Shown: positions 49,101-60,504, counted from the first letter of the stretch. The stretch: DNA of 64,000 nucleotides from Cherax quadricarinatus (GCF_038502225.1 NC_091378.1:4164925-4228924); one strand, 5' to 3'. The notes: generated by a model not told the origin, from the letters alone. Numbers and translations: made by a program.

Positions 49101-49490
49101 GAAGTGATAGTAGTAGTAGTAGTAGTAGCAACAGTGTTTATCTGTTACTGCAGCAGCAACAGCACCAACGGCGTTACTATAGTAAGCAGCACTGTCACTA
49201 ACGTTAGCTGCAGCACTAGCATGAATATCATCTTTAGAAGCGGTAATTGCAACAGTAGCAGAAGTAACAGCAGTTACAACAGCACCAGCACCACTACCAC
49301 CACCACTATAACTCCATTAGGATTAATATCATAAGTAACATCTTCAGAAGTAGTAGTAGTAGTAGTAGTAGTAGCAACTAGCAGAAACAGCCATTCCAGC
49401 AGACACAGCAGCAGCAGCAGCAGCATTAGTTGTGTAACTTTGAGTAGCATCTACAGTAGTAACAGTAGTAGGAGCAGCAGCAGGAGCTCC
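49100..49490 (+). repeat. Degenerate AGT/AGC/ACA trinucleotide-rich region
   Basis: (AGT)n at 49108-49126 and 49349-49372, (AGC)n at 49409-49424, and scattered CAGCAGCAACAGCACC words between. Confidence 0.8.
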
Positions 49491-50214
49491 AGTAGCAGGG
49501 GAGGAGAAGCTTATTTTCACAACTGCCTCTCCGTTTGAGACGTGATATTCACTGCCGTGTTTTTTTCCCTACCTTTCTCTCCTGGGTAGCACGACACGGG
49601 GGACACCACTGGAAGATGGATTGTGGTGATCCTGTTGATCTTTCTGGGCCGTGTCGATCTTTTTATGGTGCAGAGACCCCGTGTCAACAGCCTTAAGACC
49701 TGCTTCTCCCTCCCTCCTTGCCACCCTGCCACCCTTGCTTGCTGCCTCCAGGGAACCATCCATCCTTGCCTACCCTTCTCCGGCACCCCCAAAATTGGCA
49801 GTGGGATTTGTTTTCTTGTGTAATTTCCCCTTTAAACCACAGATTTGTTAGTGTTTTAGCTATTGTTGTCTATATTGATGTTGTTTAATATGATTGTAGT
49901 GAATAGGGGTTTACAATAGAAGCTGATCTAGTCTTTTATTTGCCCAGGGTCCCTCGTGGGATTCAAGTGTTGACTCAAAAGGAACTACCAAACACGACCA
50001 GACTGAATTCGCGTCATCTGCGCTGCTGTGTTTGCAAAAGGTGGGTGAGAACGGGAACTGTGGGGGTTCTAATTTATGAGGGGTAACTAGTATGTTTTTG
50101 CTTGTGTCAGCTTGGCTTGTGTTGGTGTAGATAGCTGTGACTAGTCACGACTACCGTCACTCGTCTGTGGTGCTGAGGGGAATACACCGGAAGCCGGTAT
50201 TAAGACATAGGCAC
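49491..50214. other. No gene established
   Basis: 49620-49850 is open on both strands and less repetitive (plus MVILLIFLGRVDLFMVQRP), but I see no homologous domain or splice context. Confidence 0.3.
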
Positions 50215-50300
50215 GTTGAAGTAAAGTCTTTTACTGGGACAACGTTTCACTCTACACAGAGCGAAACGTTGTACCCAGTGAAAGGTTGTTCATAACTTCA
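50215..50300. mobile_element. Inverted pair of hairpin modules
   Basis: TTTTACTGGGACAACGTTTC, ACTCTACACAGAGCGAAACG, TTGTACCCAGTGAAAG forms a palindrome about 50 bp long, centred at about 50258. Confidence 0.72.
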
Positions 50301-50690
50301 TATCTTTGCCTTCATACCTTTCCATAATACTCCATCTCATCCGGAAGTCGGTATTTATTTTTGCTCAAGGGTTTTTTGAGTGTAAACAATGCATTGGTGG
50401 TCTTTTTACTATTACAATTAATTTTCATTTATATTTTGTTGCCAATTTCGAGTGCATGATGTACCAGAAAATGTGATGCTCCTGGGCCAAGCATGTGTCA
50501 TAATATTACCTAAGTGTGCTAAGGTTAGCACTTGGTTGCAGCAGATGTACCGAGACAAACACGACGGCTACGTCAAGGTGATCTGTTATCTCTTGGGCGA
50601 TATGTAGTACACTGTATTTTTCTTCTACCATGCTTGTGTCTTATGTAGTGAATGCCAGATCACTTATAAAAGTGTTACCTTTCGTTAAGT
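50301..50690. other. No gene seen
   Basis: Unique sequence. Confidence 0.3.
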
Positions 50691-50694
50691 GTAT

Positions 50695-50798
50695 TATTGT
50701 GTGTGTGTGTTTGTAGTAGTAGTAGTAGGTACTGGTTGTCAAAGGCACTTGTCGATAGACGCTTGGCTTGTTAATTGTGTTGCAAGTGTATGTAGTAG

Positions 50799-50838
<40 letters not shown>

Positions 50839-50906
50839 GCTGTTTGTCAAAGGCACTTGTCGATAGACGCTTGGCTTGTTAATTGTGTTGCAAGTGTATG
50901 TAGTAG

Positions 50907-50942
<36 letters not shown>

Positions 50943-51075
50943 GCTGTTTGTCAAAGGCACTTGTCGATAGACGCTTGGCTTGTTAATTGTGTTGCAAGTG
51001 TATGTAGTAGTTACTGTGTGTGTGTGTGTGTGTGTTGCTGTTTGTCAAAGGCACTTGTCGATAGGCATTTGGGCA
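50695..51075 (+). repeat. ~94-108-bp tandem repeat with internal (GT)n, about 3.5 copies
   Basis: TTGTCAAAGGCACTTGTCG, ATAGACGCTTGGCTTG, TTAATTGTGTTGCAAGTG, TATGTAGTAGTTACTG then (GT)n. Unit starts at 50737, 50845, 50949 and 51043. Spacing falls 108, 104, 94 because (GT)n shortens. Confidence 0.92.
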
Positions 51076-51091
51076 TTTCTTTACATATTTG

Positions 51092-51240
51092 TGTGTGTGC
51101 TCACTGGTTGCAGGAGTCGATTCACAGCTCCTGGCCCCGCCTCTTCCCTGGTCGCTACTAGGTCCGCTTTCTCCTGGCTTTAAGAGCCTTGTCGTAACTC
51201 TACCTAAACCTGTGTATGGATCCCTATGACTCGTCAGGGT
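51092..51240 (-). mobile_element. LINE family 3, 3' fragment, minus strand
   Basis: GTGCTCACTGGTTGCAGG, AGTCGATTCACAGCTCCTGG, CCCCGCCTCTTCCCTGG, TCGCTACTAGGTCCGC, then GGCTTTAAGAGCCTTGTCG, a longer stretch of the family-3 3' end. Confidence 0.72.
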
Positions 51241-51364
51241 TTTCAACTTTCAGCCGTTTTTGGGTGTCTGTGTTTGCAAAGGCACTAATCGATAGATATT
51301 TGACCTGTTCCGTGTGTGTGCTGTTAATGTATTGGTATTGTGTAGTTTAGCATCGCTGTACTGT

Positions 51365-51425
51365 GTATTGCTGTATAGCCCTTGTGGTTTAGCGCTTCTT
51401 TTTGATTATAATAATAATAATGTAC
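51365..51425 (+). mobile_element. 3' end of the AAT-tailed retroposon
   Basis: GCTGTATAGCCCTTGTGG, TTTAGCGCTTC, TTTTTGATTATAATAATAAT, as at 19865-19925. Confidence 0.68.
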
Positions 51426-51529
51426 TGTGTATTTTAAGGCATAAAACGGTAGATTCTCAAAATTTTTCGAGGATTTTCGCTGCCCTTTATCAGTTCGTTC
51501 AAATATTTTATATTATTTAGAAGGGAAAT

Positions 51530-51935
51530 CCCACTCTTAATATCCACTCTCATACCCACTAATATCCACTTATACTCACTCGCATACCCACTTTAATATT
51601 CACTCGCATATCTACTTTAATATTCGCTCTCATACCCTCTAATATCTACTCTCATACCCACTCTAATATCCACTCTCATACCCACCAATATCCACTCATA
51701 CCCACTCTAATATCCGCTCTAATACCCACTCTAAAATACACTCTCATACCCACTAATATCCACTCTCATACCCACTCTAATATCCACCCTTATACTCTAA
51801 TATTCACTCTCATACCCACTCTAATATCCACTCTCATACCCACTCTAATATTCACTCATACCCACCAATATCCACTCTCATACCCACTCTAATATCCACT
51901 CTTATACCCACTTTAATATCCACTCTCATACCCTG
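51530..51935 (+). repeat. ~24-bp minisatellite, about 18 diverged copies
   Basis: ACTCTCATACCCACTCTAAT plus ATCC units, with shortened copies. Confidence 0.9.
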
Positions 51936-52064
51936 GGTGTGGGTATAGAGCTCATCGCGGGGCGTCTAGGTGTTGTCAGAGGGTATTTTTAACTCGGTGG
52001 TGCCAAACATCGTGATTAAAGAGACTGTCGAGAGTGCCAATGTGCCAGCTACCTCAACCCCACT

Positions 52065-52275
52065 ACTGTCACCCCATCACTTAGCTACACCACCACCTAG
52101 CTAATGCACCACCTAACTGATGCACCACCATCTAGCTAATGCACCACCACCTAGCTAATGCACCACCTAACTGATGCACCACCATCTAGCTAATGCACCA
52201 CCACCTAACTAATACACCACCCCCTAGCTAATGCACCACCACCTAACTAATATACCACCAGCTAGCTACTCCACC
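52065..52275 (+). repeat. 18-19-bp minisatellite, about 11 copies
   Basis: CACCACCTAGCTAATGCAC-type units with AACTGATG variants. Confidence 0.9.
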
Positions 52276-52304
52276 TGTCTGGACACGTCTTCACCACAAC
52301 AGGT

Positions 52305-52450
52305 GGTGAATGAGATACCTGGCATTATCTTCGTTATGGAAACATTTCACCCATCTGTGGCTTCATCAGCCCAGTACACAGAAGAACTGTAGTGGGCAAA
52401 ACGTTCTGGCAGTAAAGACACCCAATAATTGCACGTATATTTTATTCATC
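52305..52450. mobile_element. Inverted pair of hairpin modules
   Basis: Minus half at 52320-52385; plus half at 52375-52450 (AGAAGAACTGTAGTGGGCAA, AACGTTCTGGCAGTAAAG, ACACCCAATAATTGC). The 18-bp array ends ~30 bp before. Confidence 0.68.
52335..52376 (-). ncRNA. Hammerhead-ribozyme-like motif with canonical CTGATGA
   Basis: Minus strand: CTGATGA (52363-52369) is the exact hammerhead core box, then A, GCCAC, AGAT, GGGT, GAAA (52345-52348) and TGTTTCC. Stem II pairs imperfectly (GCCA/GGGT with a mismatch), and the extra A is present as in the other copies. It is therefore the best core but a poor stem II. Confidence 0.38.
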
Positions 52451-52529
52451 AGCTTCTTGATATTGTATAGTTGTATAAGGATGATTATACAATTTGAATC
52501 CCAGACGTCAAATGTTGTCAATAGAAAGT

Positions 52530-52670
52530 TGAGTTTTGAGTAGGACCTACCTAGTATGGGTCGGTAGGTCTGCTGCAGTGTTGGTCTATTTTCATGAATG
52601 GATAGTATAGGTTCCCAGAGGGCGCGCTGATGTTGGTGAAGGGCCCTGGATGTGAAGAATTGAAGCCACA
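52530..52670 (+). mobile_element. LINE family 2 tail and AAT-type retroposon head fragments
   Basis: AGTAGGACCTACCTAGTATG, GGTCGGTAGGTCTGCTGC, AGTG is the family-2 tail. GATGTTGGTGAAGGGCCC at 52630-52648 resembles the head of the AAT-tailed element. Confidence 0.55.
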
Positions 52671-52684
52671 TTCTCCGAGAGGCA

Positions 52685-52975
52685 ATCGCCTCTCGTTCCT
52701 CAGGTGTTATAAGACTTGTATCTCGTACCCCAGGTGTTGTACGACCTGTATCTCGTACTCCAGGGGTTGTACGACCTGTATCGTACTCCAGGGGTTGTAC
52801 GACCTGTATCTCGTACTCCAGGGGTTGTACTACCTCTCATACCCCAGGTGCTCTACGATCTGTCTCTACCCCATTTGCTCTACGACCTGTTCCTCGCATC
52901 CCAGGTACTCTACAACGTGTCTCATACCCCAGGCGCCGTACGACCTGTCTCATTTCCCAGACGTACGACCCCTGC
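52685..52975 (+). repeat. ~30-bp minisatellite, about 10 diverged copies
   Basis: CTCGTACTCCAGGGGTTGTA plus CGACCTGTAT units, more diverged towards 52970. Confidence 0.88.
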
Positions 52976-53087
52976 AGATATATTCCTTCAGAAATCAGGC
53001 TTCACGCTCACCACTTCGACAACCGGGCCCGTCATCAGTGTCGTTTGGACATAAAACGGAACATACCAGTAGTAGCCTCGTTCGGCA

Positions 53088-54900
53088 GGGAACTTGCTAA
53101 GTTCCTCAAGAAAGGAACTTGGTAAGTTCTTCAAGAAAGGAACTTGGTAAGTTCCTCAAGAGGAGGAACTTGTTAAGTTCCTCAAGAAAGGAACTTGGTA
53201 AGTTCCTCAAGAAAGGAACTTGGTAAGTTCCTCAAGAAAGGAACTTGGTAAGTTCTTCAAGAAAGGAACTTGGTAAGTTCTTCAAGAAAGGAACTTGGTA
53301 AGTTCTTCAAGAAAGGAACTTGGTAAGTTCCTCAAGAAAGGAACTTGGTAAGTTCCTCAAGAAAGGAACTTGGTAAGTTCTTCAAGAAAGGAACTTGGTA
53401 AGTTCTTCAAGAAAGGAACTTGTTAAGTTCCTCAAGAAAGGAACTTGTTAAGTTCCTCAAGAAAGGAACTTGGTAAGTTCTTCAAGAAAGGAACTTGGTA
53501 AGTTCTTCAAGAAAGGAACTTGGTAAGTTCTTCAAGAAAGGAACTTGGTAAGTTCCTCAAGAGGGGGAACTTGGTAAGTTCCTCAAGAGGGGGAACTTGG
53601 TAAGTTCCTCAAGAGGGGGAGCTTGTTAAGTTCCTCAAGGAACTTGGTAAGTTCCTCAAGAGGGGGAGCTTGTTAAGTTCCTCAAGAAAGGAACTTGGTA
53701 AGTTCCTCAAGAAAGGAACTTGGTAAGTTCCTCAAGAAAGGAACTTGTTAAGTTCCTCAAGAAAGGAACTTGGTAAGTTCCTCAAGAAAGGAACTTGTTA
53801 AGTTCCTCAAGAAAGGAACTTGTTAAGTTCCTCAAGAAAGGAACTTGGTAAGTTCCTCAAGAAAGGAACTTGGTAAGTTCCTCAAGAAAGGAACTTGTTA
53901 AGTTCCTCAAGAAAGGAACTTGTTAAGTTCCTCAAGAAAGGAACTTGGTAAGTTCCTCAAGAAAGGAACTTGGTAAGTTCCTCAAGAAAGGAACTTGTTA
54001 AGTTCCTCAAGAGGGGGAGCTTGGTAAGTTCCTCAAGAAAGGAACTTGGTAAGTTCCTCAAGAAAGGAACTTGGTAAGTTCCTCAAGAGGGGGAGCTTGT
54101 TAAGTTCCTCAAGAAAGGAACTTGGTAAGTTCCTCAAGAAAGGAACTTGGTAAGTTCCTCAAGAAAGGAACTTGTTAAGTTCCTCAAGAAAGGAACTTGG
54201 TAAGTTCCTCAAGAAAGGAACTTGTTAAGTTCCTCAAGAAAGGAACTTGTTAAGTTCCTCAAGAGGGGGAGCTTGGTAAGTTCCTCAAGAGGAGGAACTT
54301 GTTAAGTTCCTCAAGAAAGGAACTTGGTAAGTTCCTCAAGAAAGGAACTTGGTAAGTTCCTCAAGAAAGGAACTTGTTAAGTTCCTCAAGAAAGGAACTT
54401 GGTAAGTTCCTCAAGAAAGGAACTTGGTAAGTTCCTCAAGAAAGGAACTTGTTAAGTTCCTCAAGAAAGGAACTTGTTAAGTTCCTCAAGAGGGGGAGCT
54501 TGGTAAGTTCCTCAAGAGGAGGAACTTGTTAAGTTCCTCAAGAGGAGGAACTTGGTAAGTTCCTCAAGAAAGGAACTTGGTAAGTTCCTCAAGAAAGGAA
54601 CTTGGTAAGTTCCTTAAGAAAGGAACTTGGTAAGTTCCTCAAGAAAGGAACTTGGTAAGTTCCTTAAGAAAGGAACTTGGTAAGTTCCTCAAGAAAGGAA
54701 CTTGGTAAGTTCCTCAAGAAAGGAACTTGGTAAGTTCCTCAAGAAAGGAACTTGGTAAGTTCCTCAAGAAAGGAACTTGTTAAGTTCCTCAAGAAAGGAA
54801 CTTGGTAAGTTCCTCAAGAAAGGAACTTGGTAAGTTCCTCAAGAAAGGAACTTGGTAAGTTCCTCAAGAAAGGAACTTGATAAGTTCCTCAGGAGGGGAA
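53088..54900 (+). repeat. 25-bp minisatellite, about 72 copies, hairpin-forming
   Basis: GAACTTGGTAAGTTCCTCAA plus GAAAG. Variants: GGTAAG/GTTAAG, CTCAAG/TTCAAG, and AAAGG/GAGGG/GGAGG spacers. GAACTT...AAGTTC in each unit is a 6-bp inverted repeat with a 3-base loop. GGTAAGT matches the splice donor consensus in most units. TTCTTCAAG copies cluster at 53100-53560. Confidence 0.95.
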
Positions 54901-54944
54901 ACTTGATGATAAATACTTTAAAGTGAAGGACCATGGTCGCAGCA

Positions 54945-55016
54945 ACAGCCTGGAATATACCTGGAGAAGGTTTCGGGGGTCAACGCCCCCGCAGGCCGGT
55001 CCGTGACCAGGCTTAG
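54945..55016 (-). mobile_element. LINE family 1 tail fragment, minus strand
   Basis: AATATACCTGGAGAAGG, TTTCGGGGGTCAACGCCCCC, GCAGGCCGGTCCGTGACC, AGGCTT. Confidence 0.78.
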
Positions 55017-55145
55017 TGGGTGACATAAAAAAGAAAGACAAGTTTTTCTTATTTTTAGTAATGTAAACAGGAGAAAGGGGTTACTAGCCCCTCGCTCCCG
55101 GCATTTTACTCGCCTCTTACGATACACATGGCTTACGCCTTACGG
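55017..55145. other. Unclassified repeat-like segment
   Basis: AAAAAAGAAAGACAAG, GGGGTTACTAGCCCCTCGC, TCCCGGCATTTTACTCGCC, TCTTACGATACACATGGC. I recall this kind of segment as repeated in decapod genomes, but it is single-copy here. Confidence 0.4.
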
Positions 55146-55149
55146 AGAG

Positions 55150-55485
55150 ACATGTTAACGATATACAAAATACTGCGTGTAATAGACAAGGTGGACAGAG
55201 ACAAGACGTTCCAGAGATGTGACGCAGAAAGAAGGGGTCTCTCTTGGAAGTTGAAGACTCAGATGAGTCACAAGGATGTTAGGAAGTATTTCTTCAGTCA
55301 TTGAGTGGTCAGGAAGTGGAACAGTCTGGCGAGTGATGTAGTGGAGGCAGGAACCATACATAGCTTTAAGACGAGGTATGATAAAGCTCATGGAGCAGGG
55401 AGAGAGAGGACCTAGTAGCGGTCAGTGAAGAGGCGGGGCCAGGAGCTGAGTCCCGACCCCTGCAACTACAATTAGGTGAGTACAC
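55150..55485 (+). mobile_element. LINE family 3, 3' coding remnant and tail
   Basis: Combining frames, it encodes a typical non-LTR RT C-terminus: DVRKYFFS, VRKWNSLASDVVEAG, TIHSFKTRYDKAHG. It is followed by the tail AGAGGACCTAGTAGCGG, CAGTGAAGAGGCGGGGCC, AGGAGCTGAGTCCCGACCCC, TGCAACTACAATTAGGTGAG. Tail-only copies are at 9306, 18200, 20255, 51092 and 61598. Stops and indels make it a dead copy. Confidence 0.78.
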
Positions 55486-55688
55486 ACACACGGGTTCCTA
55501 AAGACATGTACACAAGTACACACTGGCTGCTAGAGGTGTACACATGTGTACTGAGAGTCTTCAAGATTTGTACATCTCTAGGTCGATACTGTGGAAGGCG
55601 CTTATTGTATTGAGCGTTTTAGGCACCGAAGGTTTAAGGTTGAATCTGGCACCGTGTCAAGGTGCCAAGCTGGGGGAGGCACTCTGGG

Positions 55689-55728
<40 letters not shown>

Positions 55729-56244
55729 AGTATTAAAGCAATTAGAACGTTTATAGATTCGAATGATTTGGTTAGAAACACAAATGCGTAAAATAAAAGC
55801 GTAAACAATAGGGTTGACAATAATAAAAATAATGCTACTATTAATAATAACAAGATAATAATAAATAAATATCGGGTTGGACGATACGGTAGAATTATCA
55901 GATTTTTTTTTTCAAATTTGTCTTGGAGCATCGTGGTGACAGCTTCCTCTCTCAGTGGTCTGGTGTAGGAGGAGGTGGAGGTGCTTGTGTAGAACACCAG
56001 CGCGCACACCGGTGCTGCGTAGCGGCGATGCGCAACACAGTGGCGGCACCCCACACTGGAGGCGTTGAATGTTGTGCGTTGTATCTCAGGCAGATTGTTG
56101 GCATGCGTTGTATCTCTCAGCTAGAGATTAACTTTCTTAGCTTTGAATCTCATTATGAGTTGTAGGTCTCAGCTAGAGCGATGTATTAGCTTGAAGTTTA
56201 ATGATACATTCTCTCTCTCAGCTAGAGATTTTGATGTTAATATT
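55486..56244. other. (GA)n at 55690-55725; otherwise no gene seen
   Basis: A (GA)n tract lies in GGGGGGAGAGAGAG. 55920-56050 is GC-richer (GCGCGCACACCGGTGCTGCG). From 56090, CTCAGCTAGAG(A/C) and AGATT recur three times at loose spacing. Confidence 0.45.
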
Positions 56245-56665
56245 CCTGTGGCCTGGTGGGTAACGCTCTCACCTCAAACCTTGAGTGTCCGTGGTTCAAT
56301 CCCCAGCCGGGTAGAAACACTGGGCGTGTTTCCTTACACCTACTGTCCCCGTTCACCTAGCAAGCAAGTTGTTGTATCCAGGTATACCCCATTGCTGTTT
56401 ACATGTGTGCCCCGTTGTTTACGTGTGTGCCCCGTTGTTTACATGTGTGCCTCGTTGCTTACGTGTGTGCCCCGTTGTTTACATGTGTGCCCCGTTGTTT
56501 ACGTATGTGCCCCGTTGTTTACATGTGTGCCCCGTTGTTTACGTATGTGCCCCGTTGTTTACATGTGTGCCCCGTTGTTTACGTGTGCCCCATTGTTTAC
56601 ATGTGTGCCCCGTTGCTGTTTGCATGTGTGCCCGTTGTTGTATCCAGGTTGCACTGGTGATGGTT
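56245..56665 (+). mobile_element. tRNA-derived SINE with a 20-bp minisatellite in its body
   Basis: Head: GTGGCCTGGTGGGTAACGC (A box) and CCGTGGTTCAATCCCCAGCC (B box), then GTAGAAACACTGGGCGTG, TTTCCTTACACCTACTG, TCCCCGTTCACCTAGCAAGC. Where other copies continue, ACATGTGTGCCCCGTTGTTT repeats about 12 times (56398-56635). Flanking repeats of GTTGTATCCAGGT stand at 56372 and 56637. Confidence 0.82.
56398..56640 (+). repeat. 20-bp minisatellite, about 12 copies
   Basis: ACATGTGTGCCCCGTTGTTT with ACGTGTG/ACGTATG variants. 20 bp is not a multiple of three, so three frames give the same Cys/Val/Pro-rich peptide. Confidence 0.93.
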
Positions 56666-56859
56666 CGCCACTCACGAGACTGTTATCACCAAGCCAGTGA
56701 CATCTTTGTCGGTGTGTCTACCTCTTCACCTTCATCTTAATATTCAGGTCTTTCTTTAACACCTTCTTGATCTCCGCGTCTTCCGTCTTTCACTTTATTT
56801 TGCTTCTTAATTCACATTCCTTATCCTCCTTCCAGTGTCTTAAAGACACGCTTTCTTTT

Positions 56860-57537
<678 letters not shown>

Positions 57538-57654
57538 GGTCATTAACACATAGGAGTCAGGGTTGAGCTTCGTGTGTACCTATGTCTTTTTCAACCTGTG
57601 TGTTGATAAATGATCATCTTCGCCAGTGTTTCACGCTGAAAGTTGTCCTCACTC

Positions 57655-57945
57655 ATCTCACTGCCTGGCACTGGCTCTGTGCTGGAGGCTGGCAAGGCAC
57701 TGGCTCTATGCTGGGGGCTGGCAAGGCACTGGCTCTATGCTGGAGGCTGGCAAGGCACTGGCTCTATGCTGGAGGCTGGCAAGGCACTGGCTCTATGCTG
57801 GGAGCTGAGGTTGGGCTGGCGAGGCACTGGCTCTATGCTGGGAGCTGAGGTTGGGCTGGCGAGGCACTGGCTCTATGCTGGGGGCTGAGGTTGGGCTGGC
57901 GAGGCACTGGCTCTATGCTGGGGGCTGAGGTCGGGCTGGCGAGCC
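57655..57945 (+). repeat. ~30-bp then ~45-bp minisatellite
   Basis: GGCAAGGCACTGGCTCTATG, CTGGAGGCT units; after 57795 they are lengthened by GAGGTTGGGCTGGCG. About 9 copies. Confidence 0.9.
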
Positions 57946-57989
57946 AGGGGTTGTGCTGGCAGATCCTGGGTTGCGGCTATAGATGAGCT

Positions 57990-58735
57990 TGAAACGGGGT
58001 TGTGTTAGGTTAGGGTTGATTGGTTTAAGGTGGGGTTTGGTGGGTCCTGGGGTGGTGTTGGAAGGTCCTGGCTGACTGATCCTGGTGTGGGGCTGGTCTG
58101 TCCTGGGATGGGGCTACAGTGTCGAACAGTGGACTGGAGAGTCTTGGGGCTGGCTGGTTGGTCCTGGGGTGAGGCTGGATGTTCCTGGGATGGGGTTGGA
58201 GGGTCCTGGGGTGGGGTTGGAGGGTTCTGAGGTCGGGTTGGAGGGTTCTGGGGGTGCGGCTAATAGGTCCTGGGATGGGGCTGGAGGGTCTCGGGGTGGG
58301 GTTGGAGGATCCATGAGTAGGGTTAGGCTGGCTAGTCCTGGGGTGGCGCTGGCTGGCTACTCCTGGGATGGTGCTAGCTGGCTAGTCCTGGGGTGGTGCT
58401 GGCTGGCTACTCCTGGGATGGTGCTAGCTGGCTAGTCCTGGGGTTGCTGGCTGGCTAGTCCTGGGGTGGTGCTGGCTGGCTACTCCTGGGATGGTGCTAG
58501 CTGGCTAGTCCTGGGGAGGTGCTGGCTGGCTTCTCCTGGGATGGTGCTAGCTGGCTAGTCCTGGGGTTGCTGGCTGGCTAGTCCAGGGGTGGTGCTGGCT
58601 GGCTACTCCTGGGATGGTGCTAGCTGGCTAGTCCTGGGGTGGTGCTGGCTGGCTAGTCCTGGGGTGTTACTAGCTGGCAGGTCCTGGGATGGGGCTGGCT
58701 GCCGGGTCCTGGGGTGGGTCTGGCGGGGTCTGGCA
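57990..58735 (+). repeat. GT-rich diverged array, then ~46-bp units
   Basis: First half: loose GGTCCTGGGGTGGGGTTGGA units (~20 bp). From about 58320: CTGGCTAGTCCTGGGGTGG, TGCTGGCTGGCTACTCCTGG, GATGGTGCTAG in ~46-bp higher-order units, about 8 copies. Confidence 0.88.
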
Positions 58736-59024
58736 CCTCAGTCTTGGCATGGGTGAGGTGCTCTATAAATAAGAGAGCCAGGATGCGCCACCTCACCCTC
58801 CGTCTCACCAAACTTACGAGAAATTACTTAAGATGTTTGTGTCCTTGTGGCCGCGGTTATGACGGAGCTCTCAGCTGACGGAGGGAGGGCAAAACTGGTC
58901 TTGGGCTGGGGTATTGAGGGCTGGGCACTGGGGTACAAGCTTGAAATGAACCCGAAAGCAAGAAGAGAAAGGTTAGAAAAACAGGGGTTGTCTTCTGCCG
59001 AGAAATTCTGAAGGTTTGCTGTAG
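58736..59024. other. No gene seen
   Basis: Unique. AGGTGCTCTATAAATAAGAG at 58749-58768 contains a TATAAA-like word, but there is no further support for a promoter. Confidence 0.3.
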
Positions 59025-60008
59025 GAACAGACTGAGGGACTGACTACCTCTTACAAGACTGAGGGACTGACTACCTCTTACAAGACTGAGGGACTGACTA
59101 CCTCTTACAAGACTGAGGGACTGACTACCTCTTACAAGACTGAGGGACTGACTACCTCTTACAAGACTGAGGGACTGACTACCTCTTACAAGACTGAGGG
59201 ACTGACTACCTCTTACAAGACTGAGGGACTGACTACCTCTTACAAGACTGAGGGACTGACTACCTCTTACAAGACTGAGGGACTGACTATCTCTTACAAG
59301 ACTGAGGGACTGACTACCTCTTACAAGACTGAGGGACTGACTACCTCTTACAAGACTGAGGGACTGACTACCTCTTACAAGACTGAGGGACTGACTACCT
59401 CTTACAAGACTGAGGGACTGACTACCTCTTACAAGACTGAGGGACTGACTACCTCTTACAAGACTGAGGGACTGACTTACCTCTTACAAGACTGAGGGAC
59501 TGACTATCTCTTACAAGACTGAGGGACTGACTTACCTCTTACAAGACTGAGGGACTGACTACCTCTTACAAGACTGAGGGACTGACTTACCTCTTACAAG
59601 ACTGAGGGACTGACTTACCTCTTACAAGACTGAGGGACTGACTTACCTCTTACAAGACTGAGGGACTGACTTACCTCTTACAAGACTGAGGGACTGACTA
59701 CCTCTTACAAGACTGAGGGACTGACTTACCTCTTACAAGACTGAGGGACTGACTTACCTCTTACAAGACTGAGGGACTGACTTACCTCTTACAAGACTGA
59801 GGGACTGACTTACCTCTTACAAGACTGAGGGACTGACTTACCTCTTACAAGACTGAGGGACTGACTTACCTCTTACAAGACTGAGGGACTGACTACCTCT
59901 TACAAGACTGAGGGACTGACTTACCTCTTACAAGACTGAGGGACTGACTACCTCTTACAAGACTGAGGGACTGACTACCTCTTACAAGACTGAGGGACTG
60001 ACCACCTC
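59025..60008 (+). repeat. 27/28-bp minisatellite, about 36 copies
   Basis: GACTGAGGGACTGACTACCT plus CTTACAA. A class with an extra T (GACTTACCTC) dominates 59470-59930. On the minus strand that class reads GAGGTAAGTCAG, a near-consensus splice donor. Confidence 0.95.
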
Positions 60009-60024
60009 AAAACTACTACTACTA

Positions 60025-60112
60025 CTACTACTGTCTTCAGTCTTATACTCGACTGAAGAAGCCTGTTAAGAAGGCGAAATGTTTCAACAATGTGTCTTAT
60101 TCATCAACGTCA
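60025..60112 (+). mobile_element. Hairpin module, plus strand, at array edge
   Basis: ACTCGACTGAAGAAGCCTG, TTAAGAAGGCGAAATG, TTTCAACAATGTGTCTTATT. CTGAAGA core, extra A, stem II GCCT(G)/(A)AGGC. The preceding CTTCAGTC is the inverted half of the head. It follows the 27-bp array by about 40 bp. Confidence 0.65.
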
Positions 60113-60500
60113 ATTTCTTAACGCTTTTTGCAAATTTAAAAATATTATTTACTTTAAGTTAGGTTAAATTAGCTTAGCGTAAGTTAGGTTAGGTCACACG
60201 AAGCAAAAAATGTGAGAAATCACGAAAGCGCCTCGAATTTCACTATTTTTTTTCACAATGATTGTTTTGCATACTGTGATATCACCTATTTATGTGATCC
60301 TATTGCAACAAATTGTAAACAATGGAAGTGATACGTCTGGCAGCGAGGTGGCCCAGCGTGACCAGGAAACGTTGATAAGTGTACGATTATTGTTCGTGGT
60401 GTGGGAATGTTGTGTGTAAAATGGTGACCGAATGTGGTTTTTGTTATTCGGGAGAACAAAGAGAAGTGATATTTTTCGGGAGACCGAAGAGATGTTCTCA
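60113..60500. other. No gene seen
   Basis: AT-rich, with a short degenerate TTAGG-like run at 60158-60195. A minus-strand open frame (60290-60535) has no family resemblance. Confidence 0.35.
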
Positions 60501-60504
60501 TGAA

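Noticed and set aside
49517..49851. Small overlapping frames on both strands as a gene
   Set aside because: No homology recognised, overlapping frames equally open, no splice or regulatory context.
58740..58800. TATA-box promoter (CTCTATAAATAAGAG)
   Set aside because: No downstream open frame, initiator or CpG context; such words are common in AT-rich DNA.
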